DNA of 64,000 nt from Prevotellaceae bacterium UBA4361 (GTDB lineage: Bacteria; Bacteroidota; Bacteroidia; Bacteroidales; Bacteroidaceae), in NCBI GenBank assembly GCA_002393575.1, contig DGSN01000067.1, positions 17,933 to 81,932 on the forward strand, written 5' to 3'. Made by a program: the position numbers and the translations under genes. Of the stretch, positions 24,547 to 33,740 are shown piece by piece (within the stretch, counting starts at the first letter, position 1; each line of letters begins with the position of its first letter). The notes under the pieces were generated by a model. The model saw only the letters and a list, made by a program, of their open reading frames with translations, made no database searches and was not told where the DNA came from.

Positions 24547-24632
24547 TAGCAAAGTTTAAGGTTTAGAGTTTAAAGTTTAACGAAGTTATTCTTCTCTGCT
24601 AAAACTCAATAACTTATAAACTAAATTAAAAG

Positions 24633-25358
24633 ATGATAGAGATTATTCCAGCCATAGATATTATTGATGGTAAGTGCGTGCGCTTGACTCAGGGTGACTA
24701 CGAGCAAAAGAAGGTGTATAACGAGGATCCTGTGGAAGTGGCAAAGGCATTTGAAGCGCATGGCATCAAGCGTCTCCACGTCGTTGACCTCGATGGTGCC
24801 CGCTCCAAGCACATTGTGAATGCTGCTTGCGTGGAGCGCATTGCTTCTTGCACTTCGCTTGTTATCGACTTCGGTGGTGGCATCAAGACGGATGGGGACT
24901 TAAGGACGGCTTTCGACGCAGGCGCATCGTTAGTGACGGTCGGTTCGTTGGCTGTAACTCATCCACATACGTTTATTGCCTGGATGGAGTACTACGGTGC
25001 AGAGCGTTTCATCTTGGGGGCAGATGTGAAGAATGGTCTCATCAGCATCAACGGATGGAAGGAGGAAGGCGATGAGAGTCTTATCCCTTTCATCGAAAAG
25101 TATCGTCAGAAAGGAATCCGTCAGGTGCTCTGCACGGACATCGCTCGCGATGGTATGCTTCAGGGACCTTCTACTGAACTCTACAAGGAGGTGATGAAGC
25201 GTTTCCCCGCGTTGCATCTCATTGCCAGTGGCGGTGTGAGTGGAATGGACGATATTCGCCAACTCAATGAGGCTGGCATTCCTGCGGTAGTTTTTGGAAA
25301 AGCCATCTACGAAGGAAAAATATTACTTGAGGAACTGAAAGAATTCATAGAATGTTAG
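24633..25358 (+). CDS. hisA: ProFAR isomerase HisA
   Basis: A 241-aa (beta/alpha)8 enzyme converting ProFAR to PRFAR. IPAIDIIDGKCVRLTQGDY carries the first catalytic Asp; CTDIARDGMLQGPS carries the second. Phosphate sites are DFGGGIKTDGD and IASGGVSGMDDI. Its stop overlaps the hisF start by 7 bp, implying translational coupling. The hisH-hisA gap carries heptamer words. Confidence 0.96.
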   Translation: MIEIIPAIDIIDGKCVRLTQGDYEQKKVYNEDPVEVAKAFEAHGIKRLHVVDLDGARSKHIVNAACVERIASCTSLVIDFGGGIKTDGDLRTAFDAGASLVTVGSLAVTHPHTFIAWMEYYGAERFILGADVKNGLISINGWKEEGDESLIPFIEKYRQKGIRQVLCTDIARDGMLQGPSTELYKEVMKRFPALHLIASGGVSGMDDIRQLNEAGIPAVVFGKAIYEGKILLEELKEFIEC

Positions 25359-26107
25359 CAAAACGTATCATACCTTGTCTTGACATCAAGAATGGGGAAA
25401 CGGTGAAAGGAACGAACTTCGTGAATCTTCGCGAGGCGGGGGATCCTGTGGAATTAGGCAAGAGGTACAGTGAGCAAGGTGCTGACGAATTGGTGTATCT
25501 TGACATTACAGCAAGCCACGAAGGACGAAAAACTTTCACTGAAATGGTGCAACGCATTGCTCGCGAAATCAATATTCCGTTCACTGTTGGTGGAGGAATT
25601 AACGAACTAAGCGATGTGGATAGATTGCTGAACGCTGGTGCCGACAAGGTGAGCGTGAATTCGGCTGCGCTGCGCCGCCCGGAACTCATCGACGAAATAG
25701 CTTCCCACTTCGGTTCACAAGTTTGTGTCGTTGCGATAGATGCCAAAGAGGACAATGGCGGATGGGAATGCTATCTGAATGGTGGACGAATTCCAACGGG
25801 CATCAACCTCTTCGAATGGGCAAAGGAGGCGAATGAGCGTGGAGCTGGCGAGATTCTCTTTACGAGCATGAACCACGATGGTGTGAAGAATGGATATGCC
25901 AACACGGCTCTACGTCAATTGTCGGAAACGCTCTCCATCCCTGTCATTGCTTCGGGTGGTGCTGGAAAGAAAGAGCATTTCCGCGATACATTCTTCTTGG
26001 GACATAGCGACGCTGCTTTGGCCGCATCTGTGTTTCACTTTGGGGAAATCCCCATTCAGGAACTAAAAAAATGGCTACTTGAAGAAGGAGTGAATGTTAG
26101 GATGTGA
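25352..26107 (+). CDS. hisF: Imidazole glycerol phosphate synthase, cyclase subunit HisF
   Basis: A 251-aa (beta/alpha)8 cyclase that uses ammonia from HisH to make imidazole glycerol phosphate and AICAR. IPCLDIKNGETVKGTNF holds the catalytic Asp; FTSMNHDGVKNGY holds the second Asp. Phosphate loops are TVGGGINELSD and IASGGAGKKEHF. Start overlaps hisA. Confidence 0.96.
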   Translation: MLAKRIIPCLDIKNGETVKGTNFVNLREAGDPVELGKRYSEQGADELVYLDITASHEGRKTFTEMVQRIAREINIPFTVGGGINELSDVDRLLNAGADKVSVNSAALRRPELIDEIASHFGSQVCVVAIDAKEDNGGWECYLNGGRIPTGINLFEWAKEANERGAGEILFTSMNHDGVKNGYANTALRQLSETLSIPVIASGGAGKKEHFRDTFFLGHSDAALAASVFHFGEIPIQELKKWLLEEGVNVRM

Positions 26108-26218
26108 TGCTTTTGAAATGAAGAATGAAGAATAAAAAAGGTCAAAAGTCAAAGGCCACCCATCTGGATGGCTACCTTAGACTTTAGACCTTAGACCTAA
26201 AACTCAGAAAATTAAAAT

Positions 26219-26830
26219 ATGGAAATAGATTTCAATAAGATGGATGGGCTCGTTCCTGCCATCATTCAAGATGCAAAGACACTGAAAGTGTTGATGTTAG
26301 GTTTCATGAACGAAGAAGCTTATAAGAAGACGGTTGAGACTGGCAAGGTAACTTTTTATAGCCGCACTCGCCAAACCCTGTGGACAAAGGGGGAAACGAG
26401 TGGTAATTTCTTGAATGTTGTTTCTATCGCAGTCGATTGCGATAAGGACACGCTCCTCATCAAGGCAAATCCCGATGGCCCTGTCTGCCACACGGGGGCT
26501 GATACTTGTTGGGCTGAGACGAACGACAATCCAATCATGTTCTTGACTGAATTGCAACGCTTTATCGAAAAGCGTCATGAAGAGATGCCTGAAGGTAGCT
26601 ACACAACGAGCCTTTTCAAGGATGGTTGTCACCGCATGGCTCAGAAAGTGGGCGAAGAAGCATTGGAGGCAGTCATCGAAGCTGTTGCCAACAACAATGA
26701 GCGTCTTGTATATGAGGCATCAGACATGCTCTATCATCTGATTGTTCTCCTCACGTCAAAGGGTTTGTCCATTGAGGACTTGGCACGAGAATTGCAAATG
26801 CGTCACGACCCCAACTGGCATAAGCATTGA
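26219..26830 (+). CDS. hisIE: Bifunctional phosphoribosyl-AMP cyclohydrolase / phosphoribosyl-ATP pyrophosphatase HisIE
   Basis: A 203-aa fusion for steps two and three of histidine synthesis. The HisI part (about 1-110) has SRTRQTLWTKGETSGN, the metal-binding DCDKDTLLIKA and the zinc cysteines in PVCHTGADTCW. The HisE part (about 115-203) has the pyrophosphatase helix KVGEEALEAVIEA. Last gene of the his cluster; the 111-bp gap after hisF includes a CATCTGGATGG motif and repeated cttagac words. Confidence 0.95.
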   Translation: MEIDFNKMDGLVPAIIQDAKTLKVLMLGFMNEEAYKKTVETGKVTFYSRTRQTLWTKGETSGNFLNVVSIAVDCDKDTLLIKANPDGPVCHTGADTCWAETNDNPIMFLTELQRFIEKRHEEMPEGSYTTSLFKDGCHRMAQKVGEEALEAVIEAVANNNERLVYEASDMLYHLIVLLTSKGLSIEDLARELQMRHDPNWHKH

Positions 26831-26879
26831 AGAATAATGTTTAGTGTTTAGAGTTTAGTGTTTAAAGTGAAAAAAGCTT

Positions 26880-26912
26880 TACCCCCTACCCCTCTCCAAA
26901 GGGCGAGGGGAG
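26880..26912. repeat. CTCCC-type palindromic repeat
   Basis: ACCCCTCTCCAAAGGGCGAGGGGAG-like sequence (only the ends CCCCTC and GAGGGG pair) between hisIE and the ftsE-type gene, next to heptamer words at 26831-26870. Confidence 0.45.
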
Positions 26913-26940
26913 CAAAAACTTAAAACTTACCTGAAATAAT

Positions 26941-27714
26941 ATGGAATTAATAAAATATTCATCCGTCAATGTAAACCAAGAGTCACTGGAAGTGCTTAGT
27001 AATGTGGCGTTGAACATTGAAAAAGGTGAGTTTGTTTATATTATAGGAAAAGTGGGGTCGGGAAAGAGCTCACTGCTCAAAACCATGTATGGCGAACTTC
27101 CACTAAAAGAAGGAGAAGCCAGCATCCTCGGTTTCGACCTCATTAAGCTCAAGCAAAAGCACCTTCCTCAACTTCGTCGCAAACTGGGTGTCATCTTCCA
27201 AGATTTCCAATTGCTCTCCGACCGTACTGTTGAGAACAACCTTCGATTTGTGCTGAAGGCTACAGGTTGGAAGAACAATGTTGAAATCACCCAGCGCATC
27301 CAAGATGTGCTCGACTTGGTGGGGATGAGTACAAAGGGATATAAATATCCGCATGAACTATCGGGAGGTGAACAACAACGCATTGCCATAGCACGCGCCA
27401 TTCTCAACAACCCAAAAATCATTCTCGCCGATGAACCAACGGGCAACCTCGACATGGAAACAAGCCAAAACATCACAGAATTGCTTCGAAAAATCTGTAT
27501 GCAGGGCTCCACGGTCATCATGGTTACTCACAACATGCAAATCGTGGAGCAGTATCCAGGCAGAGTGTTCAGATGCAAGGACCACTTGCTCGAGGAAATC
27601 ACTCAAAAGAATAAGGAAATGGTGGATGCTGAACAGGAACTTGCGAATGAACCCGACACTCAAGGCCAAGACCATTCCTACAAAGAAGACAATATCCGAT
27701 TCAATTACGACTAA
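26941..27714 (+). CDS. ftsE: FtsE-type cell-division ABC ATP-binding protein
   Basis: A 257-aa ABC ATPase. Motifs are IIGKVGSGKSSLL (Walker A), FQDFQLLSDRTVENNL (the FtsE-like Q-loop region), LSGGEQQRIAIARAI, IILADEPTGNLD and MVTHNMQIVE. Sequence and context fit FtsE, which with FtsX couples septal peptidoglycan hydrolysis to division. ftsX is not adjacent; lysC follows after 25 bp. A charged C-terminal tail of about 40 residues is extra. A LolD-like role cannot be excluded. Confidence 0.8.
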   Translation: MELIKYSSVNVNQESLEVLSNVALNIEKGEFVYIIGKVGSGKSSLLKTMYGELPLKEGEASILGFDLIKLKQKHLPQLRRKLGVIFQDFQLLSDRTVENNLRFVLKATGWKNNVEITQRIQDVLDLVGMSTKGYKYPHELSGGEQQRIAIARAILNNPKIILADEPTGNLDMETSQNITELLRKICMQGSTVIMVTHNMQIVEQYPGRVFRCKDHLLEEITQKNKEMVDAEQELANEPDTQGQDHSYKEDNIRFNYD

Positions 27715-27739
27715 TAGTTATAATAATAAATAAGCTAAC

Positions 27740-29059
27740 ATGATGAAAGTATTGAAATTTGGTGGTACATCCGTAGGTACCCCACAGCGAATGAAAGACG
27801 TAGCTAAGCTCATCAATGATGGAGAAAAAAAGATTGTTGTCCTTTCTGCCATGTCGGGAACGACCAACACTCTCATCGAAATCGCAGACTATCTCTATAA
27901 GAAGAATCCAGAGGGTGCTAACGAAACCATCAATTCGCTCGAGAAGAAATATCGTCGCCACATCGACAAACTCTATTCCACTCAAGAATGGAAAGAAAAG
28001 ACTCTCGATTTCATAAAACAGGAATTCGACTATTTGCGCTCTTTCACAAAAGGAATCTTCACAATGTTCGAAGAGAAAATCATTGTTGGGCAAGGTGAAA
28101 TTCTCTCTACCAACATGGTCACCAACTATTTGCAGGAACAAGGCATCAACGTAGCACTCATTCCTGCTCTTGAGTTTATGCGCACAGACAAGAACGGAGA
28201 ACCTGACCTTCAATACATCAGCGAAAAAATCAAAAACCAATTAGAGAATAACCCCGATAAGGACATCTACATCACTCAAGGATTCATCTGCCGCAACGCT
28301 TACGGCGAAGTGGATAACTTGCAGCGTGGTGGTTCCGACTATAGCGCTTCACTCATCGGAGCTGCTGTTAATGCTTCCGAGATTCAGATTTGGACAGACA
28401 TCGACGGAATGCACAACAACGACCCTCGCTATGTGGATAACACCTCGCCAATTTCCAACCTCCACTTCGAAGAAGCTGCTGAGCTCGCCTACTTTGGAGC
28501 AAAAATCCTTCACCCTACCTGTATCCAGCCTGCCAAGTATGCGGGCATACCAGTAAAACTGCTGAACACAATGGACCCTACTGCTCCTGGGACTGTTATC
28601 AGCAACGAAACAGAATACAGAAAAATCAAAGCTGTAGCTGCCAAGGACAATATCACAGCCATCAACATCACATCGTCACGTATGCTTCTTGCATACGGCT
28701 TCCTCCGCAAGGTGTTTGAAATCTTCGAAAGCTACAAGACAAGCATCGACATGATTTGCACATCAGAGGTAGGAGTTTCTGTATCCATCGACAACACCAC
28801 CAACCTGCCACAGATTCTTAACGAGCTCAAGAAATTCGGCACAGTGAAAGTGGATAAGGACATGTGCATCATCTGCGTAGTCGGCGACCTCGACTGGCAA
28901 AACGTGGGTTTCGAGTCGGCTGCTACAGATGCCATGAAGAATATTCCTGTCCGCATGATTTCATACGGAGGAAGTGAACACAACATCTCCTTCCTCATTT
29001 CAGCATCGGACAAAAAGAGAGCACTCCAATCTCTTTCCAACACACTTTTCCAACCATAA
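27740..29059 (+). CDS. lysC: Aspartate kinase
   Basis: A 439-aa monofunctional aspartokinase, first step of the lysine, threonine and methionine pathway. KFGGTSVGTPQRM is the ATP-binding start; GFICRNAYGEVDNLQRGGSDYSA is the substrate region. The C-terminal third contains two ACT domains (KTSIDMICTSEVGVSVSID), so feedback inhibition by lysine or threonine is likely. It is followed after 58 bp by lysA, giving the first and last enzymes of lysine synthesis side by side. Confidence 0.94.
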   Translation: MMKVLKFGGTSVGTPQRMKDVAKLINDGEKKIVVLSAMSGTTNTLIEIADYLYKKNPEGANETINSLEKKYRRHIDKLYSTQEWKEKTLDFIKQEFDYLRSFTKGIFTMFEEKIIVGQGEILSTNMVTNYLQEQGINVALIPALEFMRTDKNGEPDLQYISEKIKNQLENNPDKDIYITQGFICRNAYGEVDNLQRGGSDYSASLIGAAVNASEIQIWTDIDGMHNNDPRYVDNTSPISNLHFEEAAELAYFGAKILHPTCIQPAKYAGIPVKLLNTMDPTAPGTVISNETEYRKIKAVAAKDNITAINITSSRMLLAYGFLRKVFEIFESYKTSIDMICTSEVGVSVSIDNTTNLPQILNELKKFGTVKVDKDMCIICVVGDLDWQNVGFESAATDAMKNIPVRMISYGGSEHNISFLISASDKKRALQSLSNTLFQP

Positions 29060-29117
29060 CGATAATCCCCAAAATAACATAAAATATCCTGAGAACCATC
29101 AGGAAATTACCTACATA

Positions 29118-30308
29118 ATGAGTACAACCTCCATTCCATTCTTACGCACTCCGTTCTATCTCTACGACACGGAACTTTTACATGACACCCTCACAGCCAT
29201 CTGCACAGAAGCAGAAAAGTACAGCAACTACCATGTTCATTATGCTGTGAAAGCTAATGCCAATCCCATGCTGCTCAAAATCATACTCGATGCAGGATTG
29301 GGAATTGACTGTGTAAGTGGAGGCGAAATAGAGAGAGCCCTTGAAGTGGGTTTTTCCCCTGACCAAATAGTATTTGCAGGAGTGGGTAAGAGCGACTGGG
29401 AAATCAATCTTGGACTCGATAACGACATTTTCTGTTTCAACGTCGAGAGCATTCCAGAACTTCTCATCATCAATGAATTAGCCGCTGACAAGAACAGAAT
29501 TGCCAATGTGTGCTTTCGCATCAATCCCAACGTAGGTGCTCATACCCATGCCAACATCACTACTGGACTGGCTGAGAACAAATTCGGCATTGCCATGGAG
29601 GACATGGAGAAACTCATTATTCTTGCAAAAAGTTTGACAAATGTCCGCTTCCGTGGATTGCATTTTCATATCGGCAGTCAGATACTCCAGATGGATGACT
29701 TCATTGCGCTATCAGAGAGAATCAATGAAATTCAGGATCGACTCGACTCAGAAAACATCCACATCGAAATAATCAATGTGGGTGGAGGACTTGGCATCGA
29801 CTATCAGAATCCAAACATGAACCCAATTCCGAATTTCAAGGACTACTTCCAGACCTATCATCGGCATCTCAAGCTTCGCCCAGGACAATCGCTTCACTTT
29901 GAACTGGGAAGGGCTGTTGTGGCACAGTGTGGAACACTTATCACCCAAGTTCTCTACATCAAGCAAGGTTCATTCAAGAAATTTGCAATTGTCGATGCAG
30001 GAATGACAGAGCTCATTCGTCCTGCCCTTTATGGTGCTTACCACAAAATAGAGAATATAAGTGTCACACAGAATATTCGCTTGACCGACCCTATAACAGT
30101 CGCTGATAGTGAAGAAACATACGATGTGGCAGGTCCCATTTGTGAATCAAGCGATGTGTTTGCCAAAGGTATTTCTCTACCTACCACAAAACGAGGCGAC
30201 TTGTTGGCGATTCGTAGCGCAGGAGCTTACGGAGAAATAATGGCTTCGCAATATAATTGTCGTCCATTGCCACAAACTTATATTCTTGAAGAATTAAATA
30301 TAGACTGA
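29118..30308 (+). CDS. lysA: Diaminopimelate decarboxylase
   Basis: A 396-aa PLP enzyme that makes lysine from meso-diaminopimelate. VHYAVKANANPMLL holds the PLP lysine. GLHFHIGSQI, NVGGGLGIDY and PICESSDVFAKG (active-site Cys) are family signatures. I use the ATG at 29118 (MSTTSIPFLRTPFYLYD); an in-frame start at 28974 would lie inside lysC. Probably co-transcribed with lysC. Confidence 0.94.
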   Translation: MSTTSIPFLRTPFYLYDTELLHDTLTAICTEAEKYSNYHVHYAVKANANPMLLKIILDAGLGIDCVSGGEIERALEVGFSPDQIVFAGVGKSDWEINLGLDNDIFCFNVESIPELLIINELAADKNRIANVCFRINPNVGAHTHANITTGLAENKFGIAMEDMEKLIILAKSLTNVRFRGLHFHIGSQILQMDDFIALSERINEIQDRLDSENIHIEIINVGGGLGIDYQNPNMNPIPNFKDYFQTYHRHLKLRPGQSLHFELGRAVVAQCGTLITQVLYIKQGSFKKFAIVDAGMTELIRPALYGAYHKIENISVTQNIRLTDPITVADSEETYDVAGPICESSDVFAKGISLPTTKRGDLLAIRSAGAYGEIMASQYNCRPLPQTYILEELNID

Positions 30309-30404
30309 CACGCAATACGTCAATTTGTCACCAATCGTAGCAATCACAGACTATTGGCACGTATTTTGAGGACAAATTGACTACAATAATAAATCATCAA
30401 TATT

Positions 30405-31010
30405 ATGATAGATAATCAGGAAAACTTAAACGAAGAAGAAAAGCAGAACGAAGAAGTTCTCAATCAGCAAGAGGAAAATGGTGAAACCACTGAAAATCAA
30501 AAGACCGAGACTTCGGAGGAAAGCGATGCAGAAGAGAAGAAAGAGGATTCCATGACAGAGCAGCTTGCCAAGGCACAAGCACAAGTGGAGGAGTATAAGG
30601 ACAAATATCTTCGTCAGCTTGCAGAGTTTGACAACTATCGTCGTCGAGTGATGAAAGAAAAAGCCGAACTTATCAAGAACGGTGGAGAGAAAGTGATGTG
30701 TGCCATCCTTCCTATCCTTGACGACTTCGACCGTGCAAACGACACGTTGGCACAAATGGGCGAAGAGGCTTGTGCCGAAAAGAAAGGCGTAGAACTTATC
30801 ATTGAGAAGTTCGAGAAGATACTGAAGCAACAGGGTTTGGAAAAGATGGATGTTCTGGGCAAACCATTCGATGTGGACTTCCATGAGGCTGTAGCAATGG
30901 TACCGGGACAACCTGACGAACTGAAAGGTAAAGTCATCGACTGTGTGCAGGCAGGATATATTCTGAATGAGAAAGTGATAAGACATGCCAAAGTGGCAGT
31001 GGCACAATAA
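30405..31010 (+). CDS. grpE: Nucleotide exchange factor GrpE
   Basis: A 201-aa DnaK exchange factor. A highly acidic, Glu/Asn-rich N-terminus (about 1-55) leads to the long dimerisation helix and then the beta domain with FDVDFHEAVAMVPG. Together with dnaJ, 98 bp downstream, it forms a chaperone operon; dnaK is elsewhere. Confidence 0.95.
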   Translation: MIDNQENLNEEEKQNEEVLNQQEENGETTENQKTETSEESDAEEKKEDSMTEQLAKAQAQVEEYKDKYLRQLAEFDNYRRRVMKEKAELIKNGGEKVMCAILPILDDFDRANDTLAQMGEEACAEKKGVELIIEKFEKILKQQGLEKMDVLGKPFDVDFHEAVAMVPGQPDELKGKVIDCVQAGYILNEKVIRHAKVAVAQ

Positions 31011-31020
31011 ATGTAGTTAA

Positions 31021-31091
31021 TCTCCTAAAGAAATCAGCAAAATTGGCATATTTAGTCTTTTGGCTATGCCAAGCTGAAGGTTTTTAGGAGA
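31021..31091. repeat. Palindromic element, family 2, copy F, in the grpE-dnaJ gap
   Basis: Ends TCTCCTAAA and TTTAGGAGA are inverted repeats. Internal AGAAATCAGCAAAATTGGCA matches copy E at 14502-14572. Positions 31060-31080 hold, in reverse complement, the same 21-bp module seen in copy A of family 1 (3092-3112), with two base differences. Confidence 0.7.
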
Positions 31092-31108
31092 CTATTTTGT
31101 TAAGAAAA

Positions 31109-32257
31109 ATGGCAAAACGAGATTATTATGAAGTGCTGGGGGTGGAAAAGACAGCTACAGAGTCGGAAATAAAGACTGCATACAAGAAGTTGGCTATCAA
31201 GTACCACCCAGACCGCAATCCCGACAACCCTGAGGCAGAAGCAAAGTTTAAAGAAGCTGCTGAAGCATATGAAGTGCTTCATGACCCTCAGAAAAGACAA
31301 CAATACGATCAATTTGGTTTTGATGGCCCACAAGGATTTGGTGGTGCTGGATTCTCTGACATTAATGATATTTTCTCTGCTTTCGGTGACATCTTCGGTG
31401 GCGGAGGTTTTGCTGGTTTTGGCGGTTTTGGTGGAGGAAGCCGAGGCCACCAAAAACCTGTTTATAGAGGAAAGGATCAGCGTCTGCGTGTAGAACTGAA
31501 CCTGCAAGAAATCGTTAATGGTACGACAAAGAAATTCAAAATCAAGAATGACGTTAAGTGTGAGCACTGTCATGGAACGGGAAGTGAAGACGGGAAAGTG
31601 GAAACTTGCTCTCGATGCAATGGAACAGGTGTGGTGATTACCACCCGACAGAGTTTTCTTGGCATCATGCAAAGCCAAACAACTTGTCCAGAATGTCATG
31701 GAGAAGGTACTGTCATCAAGAACAAGTGTTCACATTGCCACGGCGAAGGAATCGTAGCAGGTGAAAATGTGGTGGAAGTGAATTTCCCAGCAGGACTGGC
31801 TGAAGGAATGGTGCTAAACGTAGAGGGAAAAGGTGGTGCTGGACGACACAACGGTGTGAATGGTGACTTGCAAATTATCATCAAGGAAAAAGCAGATGAA
31901 ACACTGATTCGTGATGGCAATAACCTCATCTACAATCTCCTTCTTTCTATTCCAATGGCCGTATTGGGCTGCTCAGTTGAAGTGCCAACTATTGACGGTA
32001 CCGCCAAAATCAATATCGCTCCTGGTACTCAGCCTGGAACAGTTCTTCGGTTGAAAGGCAAAGGTGTTCCTGAAGTGCAAGGATACATCAAACAGCGTGG
32101 AGATGAAGTTATCAATATCAGCGTCTATATTCCTGAAACATTGTCGAAAGAAGAAAAGGAACAGATGAAAGCTGCTATGGATAGTACTCACTTCAAACCA
32201 TCGGAGACAGTAAAGAAGAAGATTTTCAACAAATTCCGATCATACTTTGAAAATTAA
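31109..32257 (+). CDS. dnaJ: Chaperone protein DnaJ
   Basis: A 382-aa full-length type I Hsp40. J domain at 1-70 with the HPD motif in KYHPDRNPDNPEAE, then a Gly/Phe-rich linker. Four zinc-binding repeats follow: CEHCHGTG, CSRCNGTG, CPECHGEG, CSHCHGEG. The C-terminal substrate-binding domains follow. ATG at 31109 is used rather than a TTG four codons upstream. Confidence 0.97.
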   Translation: MAKRDYYEVLGVEKTATESEIKTAYKKLAIKYHPDRNPDNPEAEAKFKEAAEAYEVLHDPQKRQQYDQFGFDGPQGFGGAGFSDINDIFSAFGDIFGGGGFAGFGGFGGGSRGHQKPVYRGKDQRLRVELNLQEIVNGTTKKFKIKNDVKCEHCHGTGSEDGKVETCSRCNGTGVVITTRQSFLGIMQSQTTCPECHGEGTVIKNKCSHCHGEGIVAGENVVEVNFPAGLAEGMVLNVEGKGGAGRHNGVNGDLQIIIKEKADETLIRDGNNLIYNLLLSIPMAVLGCSVEVPTIDGTAKINIAPGTQPGTVLRLKGKGVPEVQGYIKQRGDEVINISVYIPETLSKEEKEQMKAAMDSTHFKPSETVKKKIFNKFRSYFEN

Positions 32258-32354
32258 AAATTAAGTGTTTAGTGTTTCTGTGTTTAGTGTTTAGAGAATG
32301 CCATCTGGGTAAATCGCTTCACACTAAACTCTAAACACTAATTTTTGTTTTATC

Positions 32355-33647
32355 ATGAACTATCAAGAAACCATTGCGTATTTATACAACCAAACACCTT
32401 TGTTCCAAAAAGAAGGACCTGGAGCCTACAAGGAAGGGTTGGAGAACACCTTTGCCTTAGATGCGCATTTCGGGCATCCTCACACTCACTATCGCACCAT
32501 TCACATTGCGGGAACAAATGGTAAGGGAACATGTTCACACACATTGGCATCTATACTGCAAGAAGCAGGCTACCGTGTGGGACTCTACACCTCTCCCCAT
32601 TTGCTCGACTTCCGTGAGCGCATTCGTGTGAATGGTGAAATGATTCCAGAGCAACGAGTGATTGTTTTTGTGGAAAAGGAAAAGGCTTTTTTCGAACCAC
32701 TCTACCCTTCTTTCTTCGAGGTGGTTACAGCTATGGCTTTCAAGTATTTCGAAGAAGAAAAAGTGGATGTGGCTGTAATAGAAGTAGGACTCGGAGGACG
32801 ACTCGATTGCACCAACATCATCCACCCAGTTCTGTCTATCATCACTAATATCTCTTTTGACCATGTCCAACTCTTGGGAAATACGTTAGGAAAAATTGCT
32901 TCTGAAAAAGCTGGTATCATCAAGAAAGGATGCCCTGTTGTTATCGGAGAAAATCATCCTGAAACACGTCCTGTGTTTGAAGCAAAAGCAAAAGAGATGA
33001 ATGCTCCAATAACCTTTGCAGAAGACACATTGGAAGTGTTATACCATCGCAGTAGCAGAAAAGGAGGAATCAACTATGGAACAAAGAGTTATGGAAAAAT
33101 ATTCTCAGTTCTTGGTGGATATTGCCAAAGCAAAAACACGAATACCATTTTACATGCTCTACACATCCTTCAAAAAGAGTTTCACCTGACTGAGAAAAAC
33201 ATTAGAGATGGTTTCAAAAATGTCATTATAAACACTCATTTGATGGGACGATGGCAAATGCTTGGAACATCCCCATCGTTAGTATGTGATACAGGACACA
33301 ACATCGGTGGATTTCAGTACATTTCGAAACAACTACAAAGACAACGTTGCAAAACGCTCAGAATAGTATTAGGAATGGTTAATGATAAAGACATCAATGG
33401 TGTACTTTCGTTACTTCCTAAAAATGCGACTTACTATTTCACTCAAGCATCAGTGAAGCGTGCTCTTCCACACAACGAAATAAAAAGAATAGCAGCAGCC
33501 CATCACTTGAAAGGCAAGTCATTTGAAAGTGTTGAGTTAGCTGTGCAATCTGCTCTCCACGATGCTTCTCCCGAAGATTTCATTTATGTAGGCGGAAGTA
33601 CATTTGTCGTAGCAGACCTTCTGTATTTTTACCAACATCAAGAATAA
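32355..33647 (+). CDS. folC: Bifunctional folylpolyglutamate synthase / dihydrofolate synthase
   Basis: A 430-aa Mur-ligase-family enzyme that adds glutamate to dihydropteroate and folates. IAGTNGKGTCSHTLASIL is the P-loop; YTSPHLLDFRERI and EVGLGGRLDCTNII are FolC signatures; SFDHVQLLG and AGIIKKGCPVVIGE follow. Upstream of it, 32260-32345 holds heptamer words and a GCCATCTGG motif. Confidence 0.94.
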   Translation: MNYQETIAYLYNQTPLFQKEGPGAYKEGLENTFALDAHFGHPHTHYRTIHIAGTNGKGTCSHTLASILQEAGYRVGLYTSPHLLDFRERIRVNGEMIPEQRVIVFVEKEKAFFEPLYPSFFEVVTAMAFKYFEEEKVDVAVIEVGLGGRLDCTNIIHPVLSIITNISFDHVQLLGNTLGKIASEKAGIIKKGCPVVIGENHPETRPVFEAKAKEMNAPITFAEDTLEVLYHRSSRKGGINYGTKSYGKIFSVLGGYCQSKNTNTILHALHILQKEFHLTEKNIRDGFKNVIINTHLMGRWQMLGTSPSLVCDTGHNIGGFQYISKQLQRQRCKTLRIVLGMVNDKDINGVLSLLPKNATYYFTQASVKRALPHNEIKRIAAAHHLKGKSFESVELAVQSALHDASPEDFIYVGGSTFVVADLLYFYQHQE

Positions 33648-33740
33648 GAACCATGGAAATCGTTTAAAGTTTAACGAAGCTACTCTTCTCTACTGAGAAT
33701 CAAAAACTTAAAAACTCAGAAACTAATAAAAACTAACACC

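Noticed and set aside
28974..29117. Longer N-terminus for lysA
   Set aside because: It would lie inside lysC in another frame; the conserved DapDC start fits the ATG at 29118.
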